Counted from the first letter of the stretch, positions 8,996 to 18,211 are shown. The stretch: 64,000 nucleotides of DNA from Telluribacter humicola (GCF_017355935.1 NZ_JAFIQT010000003.1:379450-443449), one strand, 5' to 3'. A program made the numbers and translations. Notes: a model not told the origin generated them from the sequence alone.

Positions 8996-10273
8996 ATGAT
9001 GACTTATATAGAACCGGCGCCAATCACAGATAAGGAGAATCCCCTGGCGTCGATGATGCAACGATTTGACAAAGCCGTACAGCTTCTGGGTATCTCCGAA
9101 GAGATGTATCACATTCTCAAAGTTCCTCGTAAACAAGTAATTGTGGGCTTGCCGGTCACCATGGACAACGGCGAGATCCGTACCTTCGAGGGGTATCGTG
9201 TTATTCATTCAACCATTTTGGGCCCTAGTAAGGGAGGTATCCGGTTTGATCCCGCGGTCAATCTGGACGAGGTACGGGCACTGGCTGCCTGGATGACCTG
9301 GAAATGCGCCGTAGTGGATATTCCTTACGGAGGAGCCAAGGGTGGAATCGCCTGTAACCCTCGCCAGATGTCGGCGGGCGAAATAGAGCGACTCATGCGC
9401 GCCTATACTACTTCCATGCTGGATGTATTCGGTCCTGACCAGGATATACCGGCTCCGGATATGGGTACCGGTCCTCGTGAGATGGCCTGGCTCATGGATG
9501 AATACTCTAAGGCCAAAGGCATGACGGTGCAGGCTGTCGTAACGGGTAAGCCGCTGGTACTGGGTGGCTCACTGGGACGCACCGAGGCCACCGGACGCGG
9601 CGTGATGGTAAGTGCTTTGGCCGGCATGGAAAAACTCCGCCTGAACCCTTACAAAGCTACGGCGGCCGTACAGGGCTTTGGTAACGTGGGTTCTCATGCG
9701 GCTTCGCTACTTCGGGAGCGGGGAGTATGTATCCAGGGAATCAGTGATATTTCGGGAGCGTATTACAACCAGAACGGTATCGACATAGAAGCCGCTATTG
9801 CCTACCGCGACCGTAACAATGGACTATTGGAGGGCTTTCAGGGGGCTGAGATGATTTCTCCGGAAGAGCTGTTCAGCTTACCGGTAGATGTACTGGTGCC
9901 CGCCGCCAAGGAGGACGTTATTACCCATCATAATGTATCCAGCATTCAGGCCAAGATGATCGTAGAGGGCGCTAACGGACCTACTTCCTTCAAGGCGGAT
10001 GATATCATCAATGAAAAGGGCATTATGGTAGTACCCGATATCCTGGCCAACGCCGGAGGTGTAACGGTATCGTACTTTGAGTGGGTACAAAACCGCATCG
10101 GATACAAATGGACGCTCGAGCGGATCAATCGCCGTACCGACCGTATCATGAAGGATTCATTCAATAAAGTATATCAGACAGCCCAGCAGTACCAGGTACC
10201 ACTACGTATTGCAGCCTATATTGTGGCTATTGATAAAGTAGCAAGTACCTATAAGTACCGCGGCGGATATTGA
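8996..10273 (+). CDS. gdhA: Glu/Leu/Phe/Val dehydrogenase (glutamate dehydrogenase)
   Basis: Cytoplasmic NAD(P)-dependent dehydrogenase of 425 aa, most likely converting glutamate to 2-oxoglutarate and ammonia or the reverse. The glutamate-binding and catalytic region reads GPSKGGIRFDP and IPYGGAKGGI (catalytic Lys). A catalytic Asp is in PAPDMGTG, and the Rossmann motif is VQGFGNVGSHAA. The length fits the hexameric small GDH group (GudB/RocG-like), which is usually NAD-linked. Two ATGs lie in tandem at 8996 and 8999, so the start is uncertain by one codon. It is a single transcription unit with its own promoter and a strong terminator. Confidence 0.93.
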   Translation: MMTYIEPAPITDKENPLASMMQRFDKAVQLLGISEEMYHILKVPRKQVIVGLPVTMDNGEIRTFEGYRVIHSTILGPSKGGIRFDPAVNLDEVRALAAWMTWKCAVVDIPYGGAKGGIACNPRQMSAGEIERLMRAYTTSMLDVFGPDQDIPAPDMGTGPREMAWLMDEYSKAKGMTVQAVVTGKPLVLGGSLGRTEATGRGVMVSALAGMEKLRLNPYKATAAVQGFGNVGSHAASLLRERGVCIQGISDISGAYYNQNGIDIEAAIAYRDRNNGLLEGFQGAEMISPEELFSLPVDVLVPAAKEDVITHHNVSSIQAKMIVEGANGPTSFKADDIINEKGIMVVPDILANAGGVTVSYFEWVQNRIGYKWTLERINRRTDRIMKDSFNKVYQTAQQYQVPLRIAAYIVAIDKVASTYKYRGGY

Positions 10274-10302
10274 TTTCCGGCTACGAGTACTTCACATCTC
10301 TA

Positions 10303-10356
10303 TAAAAGCACAGGCCCTGTCCGGACAAGTTGTACCGGGCAGGGCCTGTGCTTTTA
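10303..10356. terminator. Strong terminator between gdhA and the SGNH hydrolase gene
   Basis: A perfect 17-bp inverted repeat (10303-10319 with 10340-10356) is GC-rich at the loop end, with A and T runs at the outer ends. It lies between convergent genes and can serve both directions. Confidence 0.85.
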
Positions 10357-10372
10357 CAAGCGCTACTAATCT

Positions 10373-11758
10373 CTACTCATTCAGTCCCAGCAGGTTTTGG
10401 TACAGCGGATGGTTGTACAGGATTTCGCTTACGAGTTCTTCCCCCCGCTCCGACCAGTGCCCATCACATGGGACGTACAGGTCCTGCCAGTCACCCTCAT
10501 AGGCATGAAAGTAGGGAAGCAAGTCAATAAAACCTACCTGATACTTTTCGCACAGAGCTGCTATCTGATTACGAATCCGGTTTTGCTTTGTTTCGGCGTA
10601 GGATTCTATCTCGTTCAGGATAGGATACATCATGACCAGTATCTGTTTATCGGCCGCCTCCTGGAAAAGCCGCTCCAGCGAATGGGCAAATACCTCCCAC
10701 TCAGCCTCGGTGTAGTCGTTATAGCGGGAGTAGTTTTTATTGACCTTCACGACACGCTCTTTCCTCAGTCCTTTGATTAGCTGATACGTGTAGGAGTTAT
10801 CCATAAAAGCAGCATGTACCTTTTTGCCCAGAGGCAAAGAGCGGTAGACATGGTCAATGGTGCGGTGAACTATGGTATGATCCCGGTCGTGTTCGAGCGA
10901 ATAAGCCGACTGCCCCAGTGAGTCCAGTGAGTACTTTAGTTGATACGGCCTGGATTTTATATCCCAATAGGGACGGTAGATAGGCGTTTCTATAAGACCG
11001 ATCCGCTTTCTATGGGTATAGTCCTCAAAATCATTGGCTGGCAGCAGGCCTATAACTACCGCGTCATGCTCAAACTTCTTCCCCATATGCTTATAGGTCA
11101 GGTAGTAGTTGATTGGGCTTGTACCTACTATTCCAAAGTTAAGATGCTCCACCCCGGTCTTCTGTTCCAGCCGATTAGTGGCCCGCTGGGGCGTATTAAC
11201 CATATAGCCCTCAATGAAGGAGTCCCCCACAAAAACCACTCGTTTGCCCGTAGTACTTGCGGGAGTCCTTTCCTCATCCCGCGCCCCGTAGGAGTTGGTT
11301 TTATAATAGATGGTTTCACCATGGCAAGCCCCAACGGACAGAGTATCGTTAGGTAAGCGCCAGAAAGCCAGATCTTGGTCAAAATAGCCCCAGAACGGGC
11401 GACGGTGCGATTTCAGATCACGGGCATCATTTAGCAGGTGGTGCCTGGGCTTTGCGGCAGGGAGCCATTGGGTCCGTATTATAATCCAGCTTACGGCTTC
11501 CAGCATCAATAGTAGAAATACCAGTGTAGACGCGGAAAGAGAAATGTTCTGATAGATGGTACTTCGGGAGCGAAAACCTCTGATGAGTAGTACCAGTAAC
11601 CCTCCCAGAACTCCCACTATTCCCATCACACGATGGTAGCGCCAGCCTGCCACCAGGCCATCAAACGGCACCCGGAAGAAGTCATACGCAAGAAGAACTC
11701 CATAGCTTAGTACATATAAGCCAATAACTAAGATTATGCTCTTTTTCAGTGGTCTCAT
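10373..11758 (-). CDS. Membrane-anchored SGNH/GDSL-family hydrolase
   Basis: A 461-aa protein with about three N-terminal membrane helices in the first 110 residues, followed by an SGNH fold facing the periplasm. Block I is VVFVGDSFIEGY with the nucleophile Ser, a Gly block is NFGIVGTSPINYY, an Asn block is LLPANDFEDY, and the DxxH block is CDGHWSERG near the C-terminus. The layout resembles acyl- or acetyl-transferases and esterases acting on surface polysaccharides (AlgX/AlgJ-like). The actual substrate is unknown. No neighbouring polysaccharide biosynthesis genes are present to guide assignment. Confidence 0.8.
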   Translation of the reverse strand: MRPLKKSIILVIGLYVLSYGVLLAYDFFRVPFDGLVAGWRYHRVMGIVGVLGGLLVLLIRGFRSRSTIYQNISLSASTLVFLLLMLEAVSWIIIRTQWLPAAKPRHHLLNDARDLKSHRRPFWGYFDQDLAFWRLPNDTLSVGACHGETIYYKTNSYGARDEERTPASTTGKRVVFVGDSFIEGYMVNTPQRATNRLEQKTGVEHLNFGIVGTSPINYYLTYKHMGKKFEHDAVVIGLLPANDFEDYTHRKRIGLIETPIYRPYWDIKSRPYQLKYSLDSLGQSAYSLEHDRDHTIVHRTIDHVYRSLPLGKKVHAAFMDNSYTYQLIKGLRKERVVKVNKNYSRYNDYTEAEWEVFAHSLERLFQEAADKQILVMMYPILNEIESYAETKQNRIRNQIAALCEKYQVGFIDLLPYFHAYEGDWQDLYVPCDGHWSERGEELVSEILYNHPLYQNLLGLNE

Positions 11759-11914
11759 AGCTAATAAGTTTCAGTGTTGAGACATACTACATAGGCCCCA
11801 GTAGCTTAGCGAACCAGGCTATGGCTCCCAAGCAGTAGTAGTCCTTTATTATTAAATGCCGAAAGCACTACTATTATTATACCATCAACAATTACTTACT
11901 TCTGCCAGAAAGCT

Positions 11915-11945
11915 ATTTCCCTCTGAGCATTTCTTTCTACCTTTG
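11915..11945 (+). promoter_or_regulatory. Candidate promoter of the histidine kinase operon
   Basis: A perfect -7 element TACCTTTG (11938-11945) is preceded, 19 nt upstream, by TTTC (11915-11918), one mismatch from TTTG. The ATG of the kinase lies about 50 nt downstream. Confidence 0.4.
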
Positions 11946-11994
11946 TTCTGCTGGTTATTTTACTTATGACTGGTCGCATAACCTCTTCCTTATC

Positions 11995-13047
11995 ATGTCG
12001 CTAAGTCCCCGCTTTATAGCGTTTCTACTGGCATTCCTGATCTCCGCATTCACTACCTCCTTTCTCACCTTCGTAGATGGTGTTACATCGAGTATGTTGT
12101 TTGTGGTAGGGGTGTCCAGCTTTATGACCTCTTTCTTTCTGGTTTTATACACGATTGAAATCATCGTATACCGGGAAGTAAATAAGATGTACCGTACTAT
12201 TCATAAGCTTAAACTGAAAGATTTCAACATAGCCCGAAAGTCCCTTATCCGGGAGAACAACCCGCTCAAACGGCTCAACGACGAGATCTTTGTGTATGTA
12301 GCCAAAAAGCAGAAGGAGATCGAAGAACTGCGCAAGCTGGAGCTATTTCGTCGCGAATTTCTGGCGGATGTATCCCACGAACTGAAGACGCCCATATTTG
12401 CCGCACAGGGGTTTATTCATACCCTGCTGGACGGCGCTATTGACGACGAAAACGTACGCGATCGCTTTCTAAAAAAGGCAGCCAAAAGCCTGGATGGGCT
12501 TGATGCGCTTGTCAAAGATCTGGTAACGCTTTCGCAGATGGAAACGGGAGCTATCAAAATGAATATTGAACTGATAGATATGCGGCACCTTACCGAGGAT
12601 ATCTTTGATCGGCTGGAAAAGATAGCGCATGACCGTCGGGTAGTCCTGAAAATAAAGCCGGACAGCCTGACTGAGGTACCTGTTAAAGCAGATCCGCAAC
12701 GCATCGAACAGGTGATGATCAACCTTATCGAAAATGCTATTAAGTACAATAATGAGGGAGGGAAAGTAGTCGTACAGTTTGAAGAAGAAAAGAAACACTT
12801 CGGCGTTTCGGTACGGGACAATGGTCCCGGTATCCCACCGGAACACCTGACGCGTATTTTCGAACGCTTCTATCGGGTAGATAAGAGCCGGTCCAAAGAG
12901 CGCGGCGGTACGGGGCTGGGATTAGCCATTGTCAAACATATCCTCAACGGGCATGGTTCTAAAATTGCCGTAATGAGTAAAATAGACAAAGGCACTACAT
13001 TTTCATTTAAGCTTGAAAAAGCTGATAAACTCGAACTAGCCGAATGA
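11995..13047 (+). CDS. PhoR-like sensor histidine kinase
   Basis: A 350-aa inner-membrane sensor kinase. Two closely spaced helices (residues about 7-27 and 33-57) leave almost no periplasmic loop, so the signal is probably sensed in the membrane or cytoplasm. The HisKA box is FLADVSHELKTP with the phosphorylated His at residue 128. The ATPase domain has the N box NLIENAIKYN, the G1 box VRDNGPGIPPE and the G2 box GGTGLGLAIVKHIL. No response regulator gene is adjacent, so it is an orphan here. Its stop codon overlaps the next gene by 4 nt, indicating translational coupling. Confidence 0.92.
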   Translation: MSLSPRFIAFLLAFLISAFTTSFLTFVDGVTSSMLFVVGVSSFMTSFFLVLYTIEIIVYREVNKMYRTIHKLKLKDFNIARKSLIRENNPLKRLNDEIFVYVAKKQKEIEELRKLELFRREFLADVSHELKTPIFAAQGFIHTLLDGAIDDENVRDRFLKKAAKSLDGLDALVKDLVTLSQMETGAIKMNIELIDMRHLTEDIFDRLEKIAHDRRVVLKIKPDSLTEVPVKADPQRIEQVMINLIENAIKYNNEGGKVVVQFEEEKKHFGVSVRDNGPGIPPEHLTRIFERFYRVDKSRSKERGGTGLGLAIVKHILNGHGSKIAVMSKIDKGTTFSFKLEKADKLELAE

Positions 13048-13742
13048 AACTACTACACCTACTCGTCGGACTGCTCCTATGCTGTCAGGCCTGCACTGCC
13101 GATCCCGATCCCATGACAACACCAGATACCACCCAGGGCCTTAGCTTCCTGTCGCTGGGAGACTCTTATACTATTGGAGAGAGTGTACCCGCCAGCGACC
13201 GCTGGTCAGTGATACTGGCTGATCTACTACGCGAAGAGGGAATCGCTGTTAAATCACCGGACATTATAGCCCGTACCGGCTGGACTACCGCCGAGCTGTC
13301 GGAGGCAATCCGACAGGCCAATAATAAGAATACGTATGATCTGGTATCGCTGCTGATTGGGGTTAATAACCAGTACCGCGGACAGAGCCTGGAGCGCTAC
13401 CGTACCGAATTTCGTGAACTTCTGCAGACCAGTATTAACTTTGCCGGCGGCCGGGCCGACCACGTGTTTGTGCTGTCTATACCTGACTGGGGCGTAACGC
13501 CATTTGCCTCCAGCCGAAACCGGGAGCAGATAGCCCGTGACATAGACGCTTTCAATGCCGTAGCCAAAGAGGAGGCCGGTAAGGCCGGGATACGGTTTGT
13601 GGACATCACACCTATATCACGTACCGCCCTTAATGACGCGAGCCTGGTAGCATCGGACGGGTTACACTACTCGGGCAAGATGCACCGGCTATGGGTCCGG
13701 GAAGCGCTGCCGGTAGTAAAGGATATTATAAGTAAAAAATAG
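13044..13742 (+). CDS. SGNH/GDSL hydrolase lipoprotein
   Basis: A 232-aa esterase or lysophospholipase-like enzyme. The N-terminus has a lipoprotein signal with the Cys in CCQACTADP. The catalytic blocks are LSLGDSYTIGES (Ser), LLIGVNNQYRG (Asn) and SDGLHYSG (Asp/His), as in TesA-like GDSL enzymes. The start overlaps the kinase stop (ATGA), so the two are made from one message. This pairing could mean that the kinase monitors the envelope and the lipase modifies it, but that is inference. Confidence 0.85.
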   Translation: MKLLHLLVGLLLCCQACTADPDPMTTPDTTQGLSFLSLGDSYTIGESVPASDRWSVILADLLREEGIAVKSPDIIARTGWTTAELSEAIRQANNKNTYDLVSLLIGVNNQYRGQSLERYRTEFRELLQTSINFAGGRADHVFVLSIPDWGVTPFASSRNREQIARDIDAFNAVAKEEAGKAGIRFVDITPISRTALNDASLVASDGLHYSGKMHRLWVREALPVVKDIISKK

Positions 13743-13797
13743 TCTGGACTCGCTCTTTCATCTTTTATCATTCATATACCTACTTACCCATTTACCT

Positions 13798-14100
13798 ATG
13801 TTTGTACATACCGTATTTTTCTGGCTGAAAGAAAAAGGCAACGAGCAGGCTCGTCAGGACTTGCTGGCCGGACTACGTACCCTCGAAAGCATTGATGCTA
13901 TCCAGACGGCTTATGTCGGAGTACCCGCCGAGACCCGCCGCCCGGTGATCGACCACAGCTATGATTTCTCTATCTCTTTTGTTTTCCCTGATCAGGCAGC
14001 TCATGATGTTTACCAGGAGCATCCAACCCACCTGAAGTTTGTGGAAAACTGCGCTCACCTCTGGGAGCGTGTTCAGATATATGATGTCGTAAATCCTTGA
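13798..14100 (+). CDS. Dabb (stress-responsive alpha/beta barrel) family protein
   Basis: A 100-aa dimeric ferredoxin-like protein. It has the family's N-terminal MFVHTVFFWLKE strand, the central SIDAIQTAYVGVPA segment and the C-terminal HPTHLKFVENCAHLWERVQIYD. Members range from stress proteins to small cyclases, and no specific reaction can be assigned. It lies 55 nt after the SGNH lipoprotein gene and may share its transcript. Confidence 0.8.
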   Translation: MFVHTVFFWLKEKGNEQARQDLLAGLRTLESIDAIQTAYVGVPAETRRPVIDHSYDFSISFVFPDQAAHDVYQEHPTHLKFVENCAHLWERVQIYDVVNP

Positions 14101-14135
14101 CATCTCAGCTACTAGCCAGTAGTTAACAACAAAAA

Positions 14136-14172
14136 AAGGAGTTATCCACACAGGGTGTGTGGATAACTCCTT
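14136..14172 (-). terminator. Hairpin terminator composed of two inverted DnaA-box sequences
   Basis: A perfect 16-bp inverted repeat (14136-14151 with 14157-14172) has a 5-nt loop. Read on the minus strand it is followed by seven Ts, so it should end transcription of the MDR gene. The arms contain TTATCCACA (14142-14150) and its reverse complement TGTGGATAA (14158-14166), both identical to the consensus DnaA box. Whether DnaA binds here is unknown. Confidence 0.75.
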
Positions 14173-14213
14173 CTAACAGTGAATAAGTCTTCTACTAGGG
14201 TACCTATTCCGGC

Positions 14214-15230
14214 TTATTCTTCTGCTTTCAGAACGATCTTCCCGAATTGATGCCCGGCATCCATATACCGTAGTGCCTCTTCGGCCCGGCTCAGCGGAAA
14301 CACTACATCTACTACCGGTACGATTTTCTCATCCTCCACAAACAGTGTCATATCCGCAAATTCCTGCTCAGTACCCATAGTACTGCCGTAGATATTGAGC
14401 TGCTTAAAGAACACCTTGGCCGGTACTACATCGGTGATGTTACCCGTAGTCCCGCCGTAGAAGCAGATCCGTCCGCCCGGAGCGGCTACATCAATCAACC
14501 GGGCAAAGCCGGGGCCACCGGCACTGTCAATGATTACATCAAAGTAGCCTGTCTTGGGTGCCTGCGCTTTTACCAGCAGGTCGCGGTACCAGGTAGGGGT
14601 CCGGTAGTTGACGCCACCTCTGGCTCCCATGGCTATGGATTTCTTCACCTTCTCATCAGAGCCTGAAGTAACCCACACCTCTGCCCCCATCGCCACCGCC
14701 AGTTGCACTGCAATGAGTGCCACTCCGCCTCCTGCGCCGGTTACAAGTACCCGCTCTCCTTCCCTGAGTCCCACGCGCGACTTCAGCACCCGCCAGGCCG
14801 TCAGACCAGCCAGCGGTAGTGCGGCCGCCTGCTCGAAGGTCAGGTGCTTAGGCATGGGAGCCAGGTAGCGCGCCTCTACCTTCACATACTCAGCGAAGGT
14901 CCCGTCATCCGGCAGGCCCAGCATCTTATAGTCCTTGCCGTAGTAAGCCGGATTATCCCCCCAATTATGCGAAGGATTGATAATTACTTCTTTTTTCTTC
15001 CAATAGTCACTCACCCCATCTCCTACTTCCACTACTACACCCGCTCCATCTGATCCCATAATCTGAGGTACCTTGATACCCGGATACAGCCCCTTCTGAA
15101 TCCATACATCGCGATGGTTCAGGGCGGCGGCCTTCAGTTGTACTACTACTTCCCCCTTACCGGCTACCGGTGCGGGTACGTCTTTATATACAAGTGGCTG
15201 ATGGAGTGTATCGAGTATGGCTGCTTTCAT
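14214..15230 (-). CDS. Medium-chain dehydrogenase/reductase (quinone oxidoreductase/alcohol dehydrogenase-like)
   Basis: A 338-aa cytoplasmic NAD(P)H-dependent oxidoreductase of the MDR superfamily. The GroES-like half contains ALNHRDVWIQKGLYPG and IMGSDGAGVV. The cofactor half contains the nucleotide motif VTGAGGGVALIAVQLA. The catalytic zinc ligands and the four-Cys structural zinc loop are not evident, so it is more likely a reductase of enones or quinones than a classical alcohol dehydrogenase. It lies 115 nt downstream of murQ on the same strand and could be co-transcribed. Confidence 0.85.
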   Translation of the reverse strand: MKAAILDTLHQPLVYKDVPAPVAGKGEVVVQLKAAALNHRDVWIQKGLYPGIKVPQIMGSDGAGVVVEVGDGVSDYWKKKEVIINPSHNWGDNPAYYGKDYKMLGLPDDGTFAEYVKVEARYLAPMPKHLTFEQAAALPLAGLTAWRVLKSRVGLREGERVLVTGAGGGVALIAVQLAVAMGAEVWVTSGSDEKVKKSIAMGARGGVNYRTPTWYRDLLVKAQAPKTGYFDVIIDSAGGPGFARLIDVAAPGGRICFYGGTTGNITDVVPAKVFFKQLNIYGSTMGTEQEFADMTLFVEDEKIVPVVDVVFPLSRAEEALRYMDAGHQFGKIVLKAEE

Positions 15231-15345
15231 AAGGTAGGTCTTTAGATTGTAGGTTTAGCTAGTAGTTCTATCTGTAGGATAGTAAACATGATATCTATAC
15301 AATAGGTACTAAAAAAGTCTAAGTAATAGACATCCCCTCTACTTG

Positions 15346-16149
15346 TTACTTCCGGCCTGCTTCAATAGCGGCCCGTACACTTCCGTGCGCGTCCAGCAAC
15401 GCTTTGGCTTCTTCGTCCGGTATTCCCAGTTCCTCGGTTACCATCCGAATCGCACGCTGCACCAGCTTGTAATTGGTCATTTGCATATCCACCATCTTGT
15501 TCCCTTTCACGCGGCCAAGCCGGATCATTACTGACGTAGAGAGCATATTCAGTACCAGTTTCTGCGCTGTACCTGCTTTCATACGCGTACTACCCGTCAC
15601 AAACTCCGGCCCTACCACCACCTCCACCGGATACTCAGCCGCTGCCGCTACGGGCGATCCTGCGTTACATACGATACAACCCGTTAGGATACCGGCCTTA
15701 CGGGCCTCGTTCAATCCCCCTATTACATAGGGCGTACGACCCGACGCGGCTATACCAATCAGAGAGTCCAGCTCATTGATCTTGTACTCCTGCAGGTCTT
15801 TCCAGGCCTGATCCGGATCATCTTCGGCATTTTCAACGGCTTTGCGAATGGCTTTATCTCCTCCGGCCATAATACCAATCACCAGATCAAAAGGTACTCC
15901 GTAAGTAGGTGGACATTCTGAAGCATCCACAACACCTAAGCGGCCGCTGGTACCTGCACCAATATAAAATAGCCGGCCTCCCTGCTTCATCCGATATACT
16001 ACCTGCTCTACCAGCGCCTCCAGCTGAGGTATAGCTTTCTCTACCGCTTGGGGTACCGTTTTGTCTTCATTATTAATATTTATAAGTAGCTCCCGCACAC
16101 TCATATTTTCCAGACTTTCGTAGCGCGAGGCAGATTCAGTAGTTAACAT
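15346..16149 (-). CDS. murQ: N-acetylmuramic acid 6-phosphate etherase
   Basis: Cytoplasmic cell-wall recycling enzyme that splits the lactyl ether of MurNAc 6-phosphate to give GlcNAc 6-phosphate and D-lactate. The 267-aa chain has a SIS sugar-phosphate domain with the motif IGAGTSGRLGVVDASECPPT and the downstream TGSTRMKAGTAQKLVLNM. It is somewhat shorter than the approximately 300-aa E. coli protein but typical for Bacteroidota. A -7-like element TATTTTTG lies at 16178-16185 on this strand. It fits functionally with the GH3 hydrolase at the left end of the window. Confidence 0.95.
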   Translation of the reverse strand: MLTTESASRYESLENMSVRELLININNEDKTVPQAVEKAIPQLEALVEQVVYRMKQGGRLFYIGAGTSGRLGVVDASECPPTYGVPFDLVIGIMAGGDKAIRKAVENAEDDPDQAWKDLQEYKINELDSLIGIAASGRTPYVIGGLNEARKAGILTGCIVCNAGSPVAAAAEYPVEVVVGPEFVTGSTRMKAGTAQKLVLNMLSTSVMIRLGRVKGNKMVDMQMTNYKLVQRAIRMVTEELGIPDEEAKALLDAHGSVRAAIEAGRK

Positions 16150-16266
16150 GTGAATGAATAGATAGGTTAGACATGTTCAAAAATAGTACTTTTCGGATTA
16201 TACCTCTGTCTTATGGCAAGATATGATTGATTATGACTATAAAAATGATAAATAGTGTCAGTAAAA

Positions 16267-16298
16267 TTTGGAAAATAAAAAGTAAGCCTTCTTATTTG
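16267..16298 (+). promoter_or_regulatory. Candidate promoter of the ilv operon leader
   Basis: TTTG at 16267-16270 and a -7 region ending in TTTG at 16295-16298 (CTTATTTG, TA dinucleotide not conserved) place transcription start about 50 nt before the leader peptide ATG. Only a partial consensus match. Confidence 0.35.
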
Positions 16299-16355
16299 TG
16301 ATGCAATTACGCATTTAGCGAAATTTCACTGCTAGAATAATTTATACTAAGAACT

Positions 16356-16403
16356 ATGAAATTGGCTATACTCATTGTGGTCCTACTTGTCGGCACCTGT
16401 TAA
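16356..16403 (+). CDS. ilv operon leader peptide
   Basis: A 15-codon ORF encodes MKLAILIVVLLVGTC. Codons 5-12 are Ile, Leu, Ile, Val, Val, Leu, Leu, Val without interruption. It lies directly upstream of an intrinsic terminator and ilvD. This is the hallmark of ribosome-mediated attenuation: stalling on Ile, Leu or Val codons reports shortage of the end products of the operon. The stop codon abuts the antiterminator segment. Confidence 0.9.
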   Translation: MKLAILIVVLLVGTC

Positions 16404-16473
16404 GGTGTGAGTGGAAAACAATGATTAGCCAAATCGCCTCACTCACACCTCGCTGAGTGAGGCGATTTTATTT
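16403..16473 (+). promoter_or_regulatory. Transcription attenuator of the ilv operon
   Basis: The terminator is a perfect 15-bp stem (16431-16445 with 16454-16468) ending in a T-rich tail. The segment AGGTGTGAGTG at 16403-16413, starting at the last base of the leader stop codon, is perfectly complementary over 11 nt to 16440-16450, which covers the terminator's 5' arm end and loop. Pairing of these two would block the terminator. A ribosome that completes the leader peptide would cover 16403-16413 and allow termination; one stalled on the Ile/Leu/Val codons would leave it free. The mechanism is inferred from this geometry. Confidence 0.88.
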
Positions 16474-16492
16474 ATACTACTATAAACGTACT

Positions 16493-18178
16493 ATGGCCCA
16501 GGAACTAAACAAATTCTCCCGCACGCTTACTCAGGAAGTGACCAATCCGGCCGCACAGGCCATGCTCTATGGTATTGGTCTTAAAGAAGAAGACATGTCA
16601 AAGCCCCAGATCGGTATTGCCAGTACCGGCTATGAGGGTAATCCCTGTAACATGCATCTCAACGGACTGTCGGTGTATGTGAAGCAGGGTGTGCAAGCCA
16701 ACGATATGGTGGGGCTTATCTTCAATACTATAGGCGTATCGGATGGTATGACCAACGGAAACGATGGCATGCGCTACTCGCTGCCCAGCCGTGACATCAT
16801 CGCTGACTCCATTGAGACCGTAGTAGCGGCTCAGTGGTACGATGGCGTGATTGCAGTAGTAGGTTGTGACAAGAATATGCCTGGTGCCATTATGGCCATG
16901 GCCCGCCTGGACCGTCCGGCCATTATGGTGTACGGAGGCACGATCCGTTCGGGACATTATAAAGGACAGAAACTGGATATTGTTTCGGCTTTTGAAGCAC
17001 TGGGTAAGAAGTTTGCCGGTAATATTTCAGACGAAGATTATAAAGGAGTAATTCAGAACTCCATTCCCGGACAGGGTGCCTGCGGTGGTATGTATACTGC
17101 CAATACCATGGCTTCCTCTATCGAAGCGATGGGGCTGAGCCTTCCGTTCAGCAGCAGCTACCCGGCTACGCACGAAGGAAAGCAGGAGGAGTGTAAGAAG
17201 ATAGGAGCCGCTATGAAGAAGCTCCTTGAGATGAACCTGACTCCGGCTGAGATCATTACCCGCAAATCACTTGAGAATGCCCTAACTGTAGTAATGGCCC
17301 TGGGTGGATCTACCAACGCGGCCCTGCACTACCTGGCTATTGCTCATTCGGCGGGTATACCACTTACTCTGGACGATATTCAGACTATCAGTGATCGCAC
17401 ACCGTTCATAGCCGATCTGAAGCCAAGCGGTAAGTACTACATGGAGGATATCCTTGAGATTGGAGGAGTACCCGCCGTAATGAAGTACCTGCACGGCGAA
17501 GGGCTGATCCACGGTGACTGTATGACCGTAACGGGTAAGACCGTTGCCGAAAACCTGGCCGAGGCTCCGGATCTGGACTTCGAAGCCCAGAAGATCATCT
17601 TCCCGCTCACGCAGCCGATCAAAGCTTCGGGTCATATCCAGGTCTTGTACGGTAACCTGTCACCCAAAGGTGCCGTTGCCAAGATTACAGGCAAAGAAGG
17701 ACTACGATTTGAAGGCGAAGCGAAGGTATGTGAGCACGAGTCGGAGATTATAGATGCCCTGGCCAAAGGCGAAATCAAAGCCGGTCATGTAGTAGTAATC
17801 CGTAACGCGGGTCCCAAAGGTGGACCGGGTATGTCGGAGATGCTGAAGCCTACATCGGCCGTTATGGGTGCCGGACTGGGTGACAAGATCGCGTTGATCA
17901 CCGACGGACGCTTCTCGGGAGGAACGCATGGATTTGTGGTGGGACACATTACTCCCGAAGCCTTTGAGGGAGGCCCGATCGCTTTGGTTAAAGACGGCGA
18001 CTACATTACCATAGATGCTAACACCCGCGAGCTGACGTTACATATATCTGACGAAGAAATGGCAGCCCGCAAAGCAGCCTGGGTGCAACCTTCACCAAAA
18101 TATACCCGAGGAATGCTAGGAAAATATATCCGCAACGTGAAGTCGGCCAGCGAAGGCTGCGTAACCGATGAAGCGTAA
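16493..18178 (+). CDS. ilvD: Dihydroxy-acid dehydratase
   Basis: Converts 2,3-dihydroxy-isovalerate and 2,3-dihydroxy-3-methylvalerate to the 2-keto acids of the valine and isoleucine pathways. The frame is open back to 16457, but that extension runs through the attenuator hairpin, so the ATG at 16493 ([11 protein letters not shown], 561 aa) is the real start. Iron-sulfur ligands are the cysteines in [16 protein letters not shown] and [14 protein letters not shown]. The C-terminal signature is [15 protein letters not shown]. It is the first structural gene after the leader, followed after 33 nt by ilvB. Confidence 0.97.
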   Translation: MAQELNKFSRTLTQEVTNPAAQAMLYGIGLKEEDMSKPQIGIASTGYEGNPCNMHLNGLSVYVKQGVQANDMVGLIFNTIGVSDGMTNGNDGMRYSLPSRDIIADSIETVVAAQWYDGVIAVVGCDKNMPGAIMAMARLDRPAIMVYGGTIRSGHYKGQKLDIVSAFEALGKKFAGNISDEDYKGVIQNSIPGQGACGGMYTANTMASSIEAMGLSLPFSSSYPATHEGKQEECKKIGAAMKKLLEMNLTPAEIITRKSLENALTVVMALGGSTNAALHYLAIAHSAGIPLTLDDIQTISDRTPFIADLKPSGKYYMEDILEIGGVPAVMKYLHGEGLIHGDCMTVTGKTVAENLAEAPDLDFEAQKIIFPLTQPIKASGHIQVLYGNLSPKGAVAKITGKEGLRFEGEAKVCEHESEIIDALAKGEIKAGHVVVIRNAGPKGGPGMSEMLKPTSAVMGAGLGDKIALITDGRFSGGTHGFVVGHITPEAFEGGPIALVKDGDYITIDANTRELTLHISDEEMAARKAAWVQPSPKYTRGMLGKYIRNVKSASEGCVTDEA

Positions 18179-18211
18179 TTTATCAAAATCAAACTAAAAC
18201 CAGCACAGGTC

